Assembly (NCBI GenBank): GCA_040384325.1
Contig: JAZKJL010000005.1
Span: forward strand, 744,001 to 808,000
DNA from: JACMLX01 sp040384325
Lineage (GTDB): Bacteria > Gemmatimonadota > Gemmatimonadetes > Gemmatimonadales > Gemmatimonadaceae
Length of the DNA stretch: 64,000 nucleotides
Reading direction: 5' to 3'
Numbering within the stretch: position 1 is the first letter of the stretch; every line of letters starts with the position of its first letter. The notes beneath the pieces are model-generated. The model was given only the letters and a program-made list of their open reading frames with translations. It had not been told where the DNA came from and did not search any database. The translations under genes were made by a program, and so were the position numbers. Of this stretch, positions 47,194 through 56,168 are shown piece after piece.

Positions 47194-47204
47194 TCTCCAG
47201 ATAA

Positions 47205-49808
47205 ATGGCGGCCGCCAGTACGCCGCTGATGCAACAGTACCGGGACGTGAAGGCGCGCCACCAGGACGCGATCCTGCTGTTCCGCATGGGCGACTTCTAC
47301 GAGATGTTCTACGAGGACGCGCAGGTGGGCTCGCGCGCACTCGGCCTCACGCTCACGTCGCGTAACAACGGTGGGGCCAACGAGGTGCCGCTGGCGGGTG
47401 TGCCGGTGCGCGCGGCGGCGGAATACGTGCGTCGGCTGGTGAGCCAGGGATTCCGGGTCGCGATCTGCGAGCAGGTGGAAGACCCGAAGCTGGCCAAGGG
47501 CATCGTGAAGCGCGAAGTGGTGGAGACCATCACGCCCGGCGCGGTGTTCGCGGATGACCTGCTGGACGGCGCGCGCAACAACTTCCTCTGCGCCGTGGTG
47601 CATCTCGGTGCGGAGCATGGCGTGGCGGCGATCGATCTCAGCACCGGTGAGTTCCGGCTCGCGGTGCGGTCGGCCATCGAGCTGCCGGCGCTGCTCGGCC
47701 GCCTGTCGCCGAAAGAGCTGGTGATCATGGACTCCGATCCGACGATCGCGGAGCCGGGCGTGATGCTGACGCGTCGAGAGGGGTGGACGTTCGACGCGGC
47801 GTGGGCGGTGGACGACCTCACCCGTCGCTTCGGTGTGCACTCGCTGGAAGGGTTCGCGCTCGGTGCCGCGTCCACTCCGGCGCTGGCGGCCGCGGGTGCG
47901 CTACTGCGCTACCTGCGCGAGCTGCAGCCGGCCGGACTGCCACACCTGATGCGACCGGTGATGGACGCGGCCGACGGTGTGATGCCGCTGGACGAGATGA
48001 CGCGCCGCAACCTGGAGCTGGTGGAGAGCCTGCGGGGCGGCGGCACCGAAGGCACGGTGCTGGAGGTGCTGGATGCGACACAGACCCCGATGGGTGCACG
48101 CCTGCTGCGTCAGTGGCTGCTGGCACCGCTCACCTCGCGCGCGCTGATCGAGGCGCGGCACGATGCGGTGAGCCTGTTCGTGGGTGATGGTGTGGGTCGC
48201 GCCGCGTTGCGCGATGCGCTGGATGGCGTGCGCGACGTGGAGCGACTGGCGGGCAAGGTGGCGGCGTCGCGCGCCACGCCGCGCGAAGTGCGTGCGCTGG
48301 GCGACTCGCTCTGGCGCCTGCCGTCGGTGCGGAGCGCGCTGGAGGCACTGCTGCGCGACGGTGTGCTGCCCGGCGCCGATGCGGGGCGGGTGACGGCGGT
48401 GCTGCACGGCTGGGACGATGCCGCCGACATCGCGCTGCGCGTCCGCGCCGAACTGGTGGAGCGTCCGCCGCTCACCATCGGCGACGAGCCGACCATCGCA
48501 ACCGGTGTCGACACGGAATTGGACGGCCTGCGTGAGCTGCGCGACGGGGGCCGCGATGCGATCGCGTCGCTGCAGGCCGACGAACGTGCACGCACGGGGA
48601 TCACGTCACTCAAGGTCGGCTACAACCGCGTCTTCGGTTACTACATCGAGATCAGCAACGCCAATCGCCAGGCGGTGCCGGCCGACTATCAGCGACGCCA
48701 GACACTCACGGGTGGTGAGCGCTACATCACGCCGGCGCTGAAGGAGTTCGAGGAGCGGGTCCTGACGGCCGCCGATCGCATCGACAGCTGCGAACGCGAA
48801 CGTTTCGAGGCACTGCGCAGCGCGGTGGCCATCGAGACCGCGCGACTGCAGCAGATCGCGCGGCGCATCGCTGAACTGGACGTGCTGGCGGCCTTTGCCG
48901 ACGTGGCGGCGCGCGAGGGATACGTGCGGCCGCAGATGACCGATGGCTTCGAGCTGGTGGTGGATGGCGGACGACATCCGGTGGTGGAGCGGATGATGCC
49001 GCGCGACCAGTTCATCCCCAACGACGTCACGCTCACCGACGACGCGCGCCTGATCGTGCTGACGGGTCCCAACATGGCCGGCAAGAGCACCACGCTACGC
49101 CAGATCGGGCTGATCGCGCTGCTGGCGCAGGTGGGGTGCTTCGTGCCGGCACGGCGGGTGGTGCAGGGCATCGTGGATCGCATCTTCACCCGCGTCGGTG
49201 CCAGCGACAACCTGGCCCGCGGGCAGTCCACCTTCATGGTGGAGATGAGCGAGACGAGCGCCATCCTGCACACCGCCACTACGCGCAGCCTGGTGCTGCT
49301 GGACGAGATCGGGCGCGGCACCAGCACCTTCGATGGTGTCAGCATCGCGTGGAGTGTGACGGAGCACCTGCACGACCGCATCGGCTGCAAGGCGGTATTC
49401 GCGACGCACTACCACGAGCTGACGCAGCTGGCCGACACGCTCACCGCCGCGCGCAACTGGACCGTCGACGTGCGCGAGGTGGGCGACGACGTGCTCTTCC
49501 TGCACCGTCTCAAGCCGGGCGGCGCCAGTCGCAGCTACGGCATCGAGGTGGGACGGCTGGCGGGCTTGCCGGCGTCGGTGCTGCAGCGCGCGCGGCAGGT
49601 GCTGGCCACGCTCGAGGCGGACCAGCCGGCGCGTCGCAGTACACCGGGTAAGGCGCGTGATTCCGAGCAGACGGAACTCTTCCTACCGCCGTCGGTCGAG
49701 GCGCACCCGCTGATCGCGCAGCTGCGCGCACTCGACGTCAACGCGCTGACGCCGATCGAGGCGATCGCTCGGCTCGCCGACCTGGCGACGCAGGCGCGCC
49801 AGGGCTGA
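47205..49808 (+). CDS. mutS: DNA mismatch repair protein MutS
   Basis: 867 residues from an ATG. The mismatch-reading motif R-M-G-D-F-Y-E-M-F (about 26-34) has the Phe and Glu that wedge into mispaired bases. Connector, lever and clamp domains follow. The ATPase (about 590-800) carries Walker A G-P-N-M-A-G-K-S-T-T, Walker B L-L-D-E-I-G-R-G-T-S-T-F-D and the T-H-Y-H-E-L motif. No mutL is in the window. A small hairpin GGGCTGA/TCAGCCC (49802-49823) overlaps the stop. Confidence 0.97.
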   Translation: MAAASTPLMQQYRDVKARHQDAILLFRMGDFYEMFYEDAQVGSRALGLTLTSRNNGGANEVPLAGVPVRAAAEYVRRLVSQGFRVAICEQVEDPKLAKGIVKREVVETITPGAVFADDLLDGARNNFLCAVVHLGAEHGVAAIDLSTGEFRLAVRSAIELPALLGRLSPKELVIMDSDPTIAEPGVMLTRREGWTFDAAWAVDDLTRRFGVHSLEGFALGAASTPALAAAGALLRYLRELQPAGLPHLMRPVMDAADGVMPLDEMTRRNLELVESLRGGGTEGTVLEVLDATQTPMGARLLRQWLLAPLTSRALIEARHDAVSLFVGDGVGRAALRDALDGVRDVERLAGKVAASRATPREVRALGDSLWRLPSVRSALEALLRDGVLPGADAGRVTAVLHGWDDAADIALRVRAELVERPPLTIGDEPTIATGVDTELDGLRELRDGGRDAIASLQADERARTGITSLKVGYNRVFGYYIEISNANRQAVPADYQRRQTLTGGERYITPALKEFEERVLTAADRIDSCERERFEALRSAVAIETARLQQIARRIAELDVLAAFADVAAREGYVRPQMTDGFELVVDGGRHPVVERMMPRDQFIPNDVTLTDDARLIVLTGPNMAGKSTTLRQIGLIALLAQVGCFVPARRVVQGIVDRIFTRVGASDNLARGQSTFMVEMSETSAILHTATTRSLVLLDEIGRGTSTFDGVSIAWSVTEHLHDRIGCKAVFATHYHELTQLADTLTAARNWTVDVREVGDDVLFLHRLKPGGASRSYGIEVGRLAGLPASVLQRARQVLATLEADQPARRSTPGKARDSEQTELFLPPSVEAHPLIAQLRALDVNALTPIEAIARLADLATQARQG

Positions 49809-49930
49809 GCGTCGGGTCAGCCCCGACTCGCACGGCGGGGTTGACGGTGCGCACGTTCGCGCCTGCTGCGTACATTTCCGGTCCGCGCGGGGTCTCGACC
49901 CGGCGCGCTTCCCTCCGGAGACCTGCGACC

Positions 49931-50416
49931 ATGACGTTACGGCCCACCCTGGAAACACCCGCGATCGACCCGAACGTGACCACGGTCGACCTGCTGCGCG
50001 CGAAGGCCGACGGCCTGTTCCGCATCGCCGACGAATGCATCCGCCAGCAGGATCGCTGCGCCCACCTCGGTGCGCTGAGCTGCGCGCAGACCGAGAAGCG
50101 CCTGGCACAGAGCGCCGCGCGCCATTCGATCGAGGCGCTGGCGACGATGCTCGAGAGCTACGAGAAGTCATCGTCGTCGCTGAAGGTGGATGGCGCCGAC
50201 GAGGCCTGGTGGCGCAAGGCGAACGCGATCTGGATGTCGTCGCGCGAGTTCGCACGCCGGCACCGCGGCACCGACGCGGCCTCGAAGGATCTCGACGCCC
50301 CCGACGCGGGTCGCTTCGGCGAGTTGGCGCTCGACTTCGAGCTCGAGGCTTCGGCGCTGCTGGCACTGCGCCAGGCGACCGACGCGTACCGTCAGGTCCG
50401 CCCCGACGCCGTGTGA
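49931..50416 (+). CDS. hypothetical helical protein
   Basis: 161 residues from the ATG at 49931. Mostly helical and charged. C-I-R-Q-Q-D-R-C-A-H-L-G-A-L-S-C carries three Cys and one His near residues 35-50, a possible metal site or disulphide, and W-W-R-K-A-N-A-I-W lies mid-protein. No signal or membrane segment, no family recognised. Its stop overlaps the start of the next gene (GTGTGA), so the two are coupled. Confidence 0.55.
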   Translation: MTLRPTLETPAIDPNVTTVDLLRAKADGLFRIADECIRQQDRCAHLGALSCAQTEKRLAQSAARHSIEALATMLESYEKSSSSLKVDGADEAWWRKANAIWMSSREFARRHRGTDAASKDLDAPDAGRFGELALDFELEASALLALRQATDAYRQVRPDAV

Positions 50417-51336
50417 CGCACCCGTCCGGCGCAGCGCCCACCGCGCTGCGCACGTTGGTGGCGGGTGTGGTGGATTACGCCGGCCTTTTCCCGCCGGCTT
50501 CGCTCGACATGCCGACGGCGGTGGCCAACTACGCCACCTATCGCGCCAGTGACGACGCCTGGATGCTGGGCCGGTTCGTCGTTCCCGCAGCCCGCCTCGA
50601 CGAATGGACCGCAGCGATCGCGGCCCTGACTCCAGCCGATGCGCTGGCGTGGAACGGTGCGCATCTGAGCGTGCTGTTGAGCGGTGAGTTCGCGCACGAA
50701 TCGGCACAGGTGACGGATTTCAATGCGCGCGCACCCTTCGGCGTGCGGATCGACGTGCTGGAGGGGCGCACGCCGAGCGTGGATGCGGTGCTGGCGATGG
50801 CAGCGGCGGTGCCGGACGACGTGACGTTGTACTGCGAAGTCCCGCATTGTGACGACCCGCTGGAGCTGCTGCAGGCGGTGCAGCGCGCACGCGTCCGCGC
50901 CAAGATCCGTACTGGTGGCGTGACGGCCGATGCGTTCCCGTCGCCGGCGGAGATCGTGCGCTTCCTGCGTCGCTGCCACGACCTCGACGTCACCGCGAAG
51001 TCCACCGCCGGCCTGCATCATCCGCTGCGCGGCGACTACCGCCTGACGTACGATGCCGACGCGGTGCGTGGCACGATGTACGGCTTCCTCAATGTCTTCC
51101 TTGCCGCCGCCGCGATCCGTGCGGGGGCATCTGACTCGGTTGCGACCTCGATCTTGCTCCTCACCGATGCAACGGAGATCACGAGCGGGGAGCTGGGGAT
51201 GACGGCGTGTGGAGTCGAGATCTCCTCCGGGGTGCTGCAGACCATGCGTGCAGACGGGCTGGTGGCGTTTGGGTCGTGCTCTTTCGTCGAACCGGTCTCC
51301 GAATTGCGAGACTTCTACAGCGAGGCGGCACCGTAA
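50413..51336 (+). CDS. uncharacterised conserved protein linked to fahA
   Basis: 307 residues from the GTG at 50413, which overlaps the preceding stop. It opens L-V-A-G-V-V-D-Y-A-G-L-F-P-P-A-S-L-D-M. The second half alternates strands and helices like a TIM barrel: A-K-I-R-T-G-G-V-T-A-D-A-F-P near 165, and A-K-S-T-A-G-L-H-H-P-L-R-G near 200, where a Lys and two His could be catalytic or metal-binding. I do not know its function. Position directly before fumarylacetoacetase, with a repeat element between, hints at aromatic amino-acid catabolism. Confidence 0.6.
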   Translation: MTHPSGAAPTALRTLVAGVVDYAGLFPPASLDMPTAVANYATYRASDDAWMLGRFVVPAARLDEWTAAIAALTPADALAWNGAHLSVLLSGEFAHESAQVTDFNARAPFGVRIDVLEGRTPSVDAVLAMAAAVPDDVTLYCEVPHCDDPLELLQAVQRARVRAKIRTGGVTADAFPSPAEIVRFLRRCHDLDVTAKSTAGLHHPLRGDYRLTYDADAVRGTMYGFLNVFLAAAAIRAGASDSVATSILLLTDATEITSGELGMTACGVEISSGVLQTMRADGLVAFGSCSFVEPVSELRDFYSEAAP

Positions 51337-51625
51337 AAAGTGTTCACGCGGGGGCCGCGGGAACAGCTTTGAGGGGTCGGTGGTGGTGGAAGGGACGTGA
51401 GCGGGGGCTGAACTGCTTTTTGTGGGAACTGCTCGCGCGGGGCGGAGCTGGCTCGTGCGAGAGACGTCGTTGATTTGTGTTGTGGCAATGGGAGCTGCAG
51501 CACAAATCGGTGACGCAGTTCCACAAAAATTGCGATGCCGAATCCTGCGCGACGTCGCTTCTTAGATCACGGAGCCCCCCGCGTCCCCCGCGCTCCCCGC
51601 GTGAACATTTTTTGCGATGCCTCGA
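51334..51625. repeat. family-1 inverted-repeat intergenic element, copy 2
   Basis: The left arm begins on the stop codon of the upstream gene (51340-51380, decayed after the CGCGGGGGCCGCGGG block). The right arm (51571-51612, reverse) is well preserved. The core has CTTTTTGTGGGAACTGCT (51415-51432) facing GCAGTTCCACAAAAATTG (51515-51532), close to the core of copy 1. A second inner pair GATTTGTG/CACAAATC (51471-51508) is also present. No gene inside. Confidence 0.85.
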
Positions 51626-51678
51626 TGCAAGACAGTGACGAGAATGCGCACCAATTCCATGAATAGCGAAGGCAACTG

Positions 51679-53001
51679 ATGGCAACGAACGAAACGCACG
51701 ACCCGAATCGCACCAGCTGGGTGACGGGTGCCAACGCACCGGACAGCGACTTTCCGATCCAGAACCTGCCGTTCGGCGTCTTTCGTCGTCGGGGCACTGG
51801 GGAAGCTGCGCGGGTGGGGGTGGCGATCGGGGAGATGGTGCTGGACGTGGGTGTGGCGGGGACGATCGCGGCGGCGCAGTTCGATGGACATGCGAGCTGC
51901 GTGGCGGCGTGTGCTCACGCGTCGCTGAATGCGCTGATGGCACTGGGACGCGCACCGCTGACTGCGTTTCGCTCGGCCATCGTCGATGCGCTCGATGCAC
52001 GGAACACCGATGCGGCCACCACCCTCGGTGCGGCGCTGCTGCCGATGAGCGAATGTGAGCTGCTGCTGCCGGCGCAGATCGGCGACTACACCGATTTCTA
52101 CGCCAGCATCTATCACGCGACCAACGTCGGCAGCATGTTCCGGCCCGACAACGCGCTGCTGCCGAACTACAAGTACGTGCCGATCGGCTATCACGGCCGC
52201 GCCAGCTCGATGGTGCCGAGCGACACGCCGGTGCAGCGGCCCGTCGGTCAGCGGAAGGGGCCGAATGACGCCGAGCCGAGCGTGGGGCCGTCACGGTCGC
52301 TGGACTACGAGTGCGAGGTGGGCGTGTTCATCGGCAGCGGTACGGCGATCGGCGAGACGATTCCGCTGGCCAGCGCCGAGCAGCACATGTTCGGCCTCTG
52401 CCTGGTGAACGACTGGTCGGCGCGTGACGTGCAGGCGTGGGAGTACCAGCCGCTGGGGCCGTTCCTGGCGAAGAACTTCGCCACCACGCTCAGTCCGTGG
52501 GTGGTGACGTTGGATGCGCTGGCGCCGTTCCGCGCGCCGGCCTTCGTGCGCGCCGAAGGCGACCCGGCGCCGCTGCCGTACCTGCAGGACGCTGGCAATG
52601 AGCAGTCCGGCGGCGTGTCCATCACGCTCGAGGTGCGGCTGCAGACGGCCGCGATGCGCGAGCGCGGCGATGCCCCGGTCGCGGTCAGCCGCACCAGCTT
52701 CACCCACATGTACTGGACCCTCGCCCAGATGGTGACGCACCACGCCATGGGCGGCTGCAACCTCCGCCCCGGCGACCTCTTGGCCAGTGGCACCGTCAGC
52801 GGCCCCACCAAGGCCGAGCGCGGCTGCCTGCTGGAGCTCACCTGTCGCGGCGCCGAACCGCTGACCCTGCCGAGCGGCGAGACGCGCGCCTTCCTCGAGG
52901 ACGGCGACATGGTCGAACTCGCTGCCTGGTGCGAGGCGCCCGGCGCGCGGCGCATCGGCTTCGGTTCGTGTCGAGGGACCGTTTCTCCTGCTGTGCTCTG
53001 A
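51679..53001 (+). CDS. fahA: fumarylacetoacetase
   Basis: 440 residues from an ATG. Last step of tyrosine degradation: fumarylacetoacetate to fumarate and acetoacetate. D-Y-T-D-F-Y-A-S-I-Y-H-A-T-N-V-G-S-M-F-R (about 135-154) holds the metal Asp and catalytic His. Y-H-G-R-A-S-S-M-V, D-Y-E-C-E-V-G-V-F and V-N-D-W-S-A-R-D-V-Q-A-W-E-Y supply the other metal ligands and substrate residues. Full length compared with the eukaryotic-type enzyme. No other tyrosine-pathway gene is in the window. Confidence 0.95.
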   Translation: MATNETHDPNRTSWVTGANAPDSDFPIQNLPFGVFRRRGTGEAARVGVAIGEMVLDVGVAGTIAAAQFDGHASCVAACAHASLNALMALGRAPLTAFRSAIVDALDARNTDAATTLGAALLPMSECELLLPAQIGDYTDFYASIYHATNVGSMFRPDNALLPNYKYVPIGYHGRASSMVPSDTPVQRPVGQRKGPNDAEPSVGPSRSLDYECEVGVFIGSGTAIGETIPLASAEQHMFGLCLVNDWSARDVQAWEYQPLGPFLAKNFATTLSPWVVTLDALAPFRAPAFVRAEGDPAPLPYLQDAGNEQSGGVSITLEVRLQTAAMRERGDAPVAVSRTSFTHMYWTLAQMVTHHAMGGCNLRPGDLLASGTVSGPTKAERGCLLELTCRGAEPLTLPSGETRAFLEDGDMVELAAWCEAPGARRIGFGSCRGTVSPAVL

Positions 53002-53029
53002 TCGTCGGGAGTCAGCGACACCGCAAACA

Positions 53030-53245
53030 GCAACGGCAACGGCTTATCGCGGAAGGGCAACAGCCGCAGAACTGAACAGCCGCAGAAGAGCCTGACCGGA
53101 CGATGATGCTGGGCAGTTCCCTCAAAATCGATTTTGAATGGGAACGGCGGTGGTGCTGGGCGCAGGACGTCGCCCCTAGACGACCTTCTGCGGCTGTCGC
53201 AGTTCTGCGGCTGTTCAGTTCTGCGATAAGCCATTGCCGTCGATC
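53030..53245. repeat. family-2 inverted-repeat intergenic element, copy 2
   Basis: The left arm (53030-53092) and right arm (53181-53240, reverse) share GGCTTATCGC and two 16-base units AACAGCCGCAGAACTG. The centre is a perfect palindrome TCAAAATCGATTTTGA (53122-53137) flanked by GTTCCC and GGGAAC. No gene inside. It lies between fahA and the cystathionine synthase gene. Confidence 0.8.
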
Positions 53246-53390
53246 TCAGCGGGTCGAAAAAGTCGGTCGAAGGCGCAGCAAGAATGCGTAGGAAGCGGGT
53301 TCCGCGGTGGGGCGCGCATATTTGTGGTTCGCTGAAAACACTCCGACTGCGACGCTGGCTGCCGGCATGGGGCGGTGGCGCGAGGCTGAC

Positions 53391-54821
53391 ATGACTAGTC
53401 CCGTGGTTTCCACTGCCGGCGCCGGCAGCCACGTCGAGCGGCATCGCCGCCCGTACGACTCCGTGCTCGACACCATCGGCTGGACGCCGCTGATCCGGCT
53501 CTCGCGCGTGGGTCGGGGGGTGAGGACGCCGCTGTACGGCAAGGCGGACTACTTCAATCCTGGCGGCAGCGTCAAGGATCGCATCGGGCTGCCGATCATC
53601 GAGGCGGCCGAGGCGAGCGGGCAGCTCAAGCCGGGCGGCGTGATCGTCGAAGGGACCAGCGGCAACACCGGCATCGGGCTCGCCATCGCGGCGGCGCACA
53701 AGGGCTATCGCTGCATCTTCACCATGCCGGACAAGATGAGCCAGGAGAAGGTGCGCCTGCTCAAGGCGTTCGGAGCCGAGGTGATCGTGACACCGACTGC
53801 GGTCGCGCACGATCATCCCGACAACTACGTGATGATGGCCAAGCGCATCGCGCACGAAACGCCGAATGCGGTGCTGGCCAACCAGTTCTACAACCTCGCC
53901 AATCCCGACGCGCACTATCGCACCACCGGCCCCGAACTGTGGGAGCAGACCGAGGGTCGCATCACGCACTTCGTCGCCTCGGCGGGCACGGGCGGCACGA
54001 TCAGCGGTGTGGGTCGATTCCTGAAGGAGAAGAATCCGGCGATTCAGATCATCGGCGCCGATCCGAACGGGTCGATCCTTGCCGAATACTGGCGCAGCAA
54101 GGGCGCCAGCGAGATTCACGGTGCGCCGTACAAGGTGGAAGGCATCGGGCAGGACAAGGTGCCGGGCACGCTCGACATGAGTGTCATCGACGACTACGTC
54201 ACCGTGGGTGATCGCGAGGCCTTCGCGATGTCGCGTCGCCTCACGCGGGAGGAAGGCGTCTTCGTCGGCGGCTCGGCGGGACTGATCGCGCATGCAGCGC
54301 TCAACCTCGCCCGCCGCATCGATGATCCGGATGCACTGGTCGTCACCTTCCTCTGTGACACCGGTGAGCGCTACCTGTCGAAGCAGTTCAACGACGAGTG
54401 GATGCGCGAGAACCAGATGCTGGATTCGGATCGCGCCACGCTCAGTTCCCTCATCAGCCAGAAGGACGTCAGCGCCCCGACGCTGATCAGTGCGCAGCCG
54501 GGGCAGAGCGTGCGTCAGGCGTTGCGTCTGATGACGATGCACGACATCTCGCAGCTGCCGGTGATGGACGGGCAGAACTGCGTCGGCAGCATCAGCGAGT
54601 GGTCGTTGACGGGTCGCAGCCTGGAGAACCCGAAGATGCTGGACGCGACGGTGAGCGAGGTGATGGACTCGCCGTATCCGGTGGTCGAGGGATCGCAGGT
54701 GGTGGATACCGTCGTGACGCTGCTGTCGAAGACCAATCCCGCCGTACTGGTGCGCGAGCACGGCAACATCGCCGGCATCGTGACCCGCTCGGATGTGCTC
54801 TCCTATCTCATGTCGCGCTGA
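53391..54821 (+). CDS. cystathionine beta-synthase
   Basis: 476 residues from the ATG at 53391. PLP-dependent fold-type II domain (about 20-340): the Lys in N-P-G-G-S-V-K-D-R-I-G, the Asn/Ser/Thr loop E-G-T-S-G-N-T-G-I-G, and the phosphate loop G-T-G-G-T-I-S-G-V-G. Two C-terminal CBS domains (about 360-476), which in relatives bind adenosyl ligands and regulate activity. They favour cystathionine beta-synthase (serine plus homocysteine) over plain cysteine synthase. ddl follows after 2 bases. Confidence 0.88.
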   Translation: MTSPVVSTAGAGSHVERHRRPYDSVLDTIGWTPLIRLSRVGRGVRTPLYGKADYFNPGGSVKDRIGLPIIEAAEASGQLKPGGVIVEGTSGNTGIGLAIAAAHKGYRCIFTMPDKMSQEKVRLLKAFGAEVIVTPTAVAHDHPDNYVMMAKRIAHETPNAVLANQFYNLANPDAHYRTTGPELWEQTEGRITHFVASAGTGGTISGVGRFLKEKNPAIQIIGADPNGSILAEYWRSKGASEIHGAPYKVEGIGQDKVPGTLDMSVIDDYVTVGDREAFAMSRRLTREEGVFVGGSAGLIAHAALNLARRIDDPDALVVTFLCDTGERYLSKQFNDEWMRENQMLDSDRATLSSLISQKDVSAPTLISAQPGQSVRQALRLMTMHDISQLPVMDGQNCVGSISEWSLTGRSLENPKMLDATVSEVMDSPYPVVEGSQVVDTVVTLLSKTNPAVLVREHGNIAGIVTRSDVLSYLMSR

Positions 54822-54823
54822 CG

Positions 54824-55822
54824 ATGCTGCTCACGGTACTGCTGGGTGGAACGTCGAGTGAACGGAACGTGTCACTGGCGAGCGGGTTGCGGATGGCGGC
54901 GGCGCTGCGCGAGGCGGGCCACACGGTGCGCCTGCTCGACCCGGCGACCGGTGTGATCGACGCCGCACGTGAGGCGGCGTGGCGCGAGCGCAGCGTGGGG
55001 GCGACCTGGCCGAGTGCGGAGGAATTGTCCGCGCTGCGCGAAAATGATCAGACGCCGACGCTGCCGACGCATAGTCTGGTGCGGGATGCCGACTGCGTAG
55101 TGCTGGCGCTGCATGGCGGGCAGGGCGAGGACGGCACGGTGCAGGCGCTGCTGGACGTGGCGGGCGTGCCGTACACGGGCAGCGGGGCGATGGCGACGGC
55201 GATCGCGATGGACAAGGACATGACGAAGCGGATCCTGCGTCATGCCGGGGTGCCGACGGCCGACTGGCGGATGACGCCGGTGGCGGCGGCCGATGCGATC
55301 GCCGCGCTGGGATTGCCGCTGATCGTGAAGCCGAACCGCGAGGGGAGCACGGTGGGGCTGACGATCGTGAAGGAGCCGGCCCAGTTCGATGGGGCGGTGG
55401 CCGAGGCGCACCGGTTCGACCGGGAAGTGATGTGTGAGACGTTCGTGCCGGGTCGGGAGCTGACGGTGCCGGTGCTGGCGGGGTCCGCGTTGCCGGTGGG
55501 CGAGATCATCGCGGTGAAGGAGATTTACGACTACGAGTGCAAGTACACGCCGGGGATGGCGCGGGAGGAGTTCCCGGCCGACCTGACGGCGGAGCAGACG
55601 AGTCGGGTGCAGCGGTACGCCGAGGAGGCGTACGTCGCGCTGAAGTTGCGGGGGTGTGCGCGGATTGACTTCCGGCTGACTGCCGAAGGCGAGTTCTTCT
55701 GCCTGGAGGCGAACACGTTGCCGGGGATGACGGCGCTCAGCCTGGTGCCGCAGAGCGCTGCGGCTGCGGGCGTCTCGTTCGTATCGTTCTGTGATCGACT
55801 CGTGTCGGATGCCCTGAGTTGA
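54824..55822 (+). CDS. ddl: D-alanine--D-alanine ligase
   Basis: 332 residues from the ATG 2 bases after the cystathionine synthase stop. ATP-grasp enzyme making the D-Ala-D-Ala dipeptide for peptidoglycan. L-L-G-G-T-S-S-E-R-N-V-S-L-A-S-G (about 7-22), H-G-G-Q-G-E-D-G-T-V-Q, K-P-N-R-E-G-S-T-V-G-L, and the metal residues in R-I-D-F-R ... L-E-A-N-T-L-P-G-M-T are all present. The ordering after a sulphur-amino-acid gene is unusual for ddl, which is often in the mur cluster. Confidence 0.95.
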   Translation: MLLTVLLGGTSSERNVSLASGLRMAAALREAGHTVRLLDPATGVIDAAREAAWRERSVGATWPSAEELSALRENDQTPTLPTHSLVRDADCVVLALHGGQGEDGTVQALLDVAGVPYTGSGAMATAIAMDKDMTKRILRHAGVPTADWRMTPVAAADAIAALGLPLIVKPNREGSTVGLTIVKEPAQFDGAVAEAHRFDREVMCETFVPGRELTVPVLAGSALPVGEIIAVKEIYDYECKYTPGMAREEFPADLTAEQTSRVQRYAEEAYVALKLRGCARIDFRLTAEGEFFCLEANTLPGMTALSLVPQSAAAAGVSFVSFCDRLVSDALS

Positions 55823-55837
55823 GGTGTGGCTCGGGGG

Positions 55838-55890
55838 ATCGTGAACAATGTTCACGCGGGGGGCGCGGGGGACGCGGGGGGCTCCGTGAA
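55838..55890 (+). repeat. family-1 solo arm
   Basis: A single forward arm (GTGAACAATGTTCACGCGGG at 55841-55860, then the GGGACGCGGGGGG block and GCTCCGTG) without a facing partner within the next 300 bases. Its outer end is itself a palindrome GTGAACAATGTTCAC. It lies 18 bases past the ddl stop; the rest of the gap up to 56168 shows no gene. Confidence 0.8.
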
Positions 55891-56168
55891 CGGACGACGC
55901 TCCCAGCGACAGACGCACCGGCATGTACGTGAATGCGGGCAAACCTGTCGTGGTTCGACAACCGGATAATTGGTGGGGTTGCCGGGTGGGTCGATCGGGC
56001 GGAGTTTGAGGGGGCGAGGTCACCCGGGCGGGCGCGTGATCGTCGCTGGGGGCGGAACGTGACTTGCCCTGATTGAACGGGCGGGCGCTTTCAGCGCCGG
56101 AACCGCGTTGTCTGCAGTGTGTCCTATCGTCTGAACGCCGTCGTTCACGTCCATCGCCGCGGTTGCGC

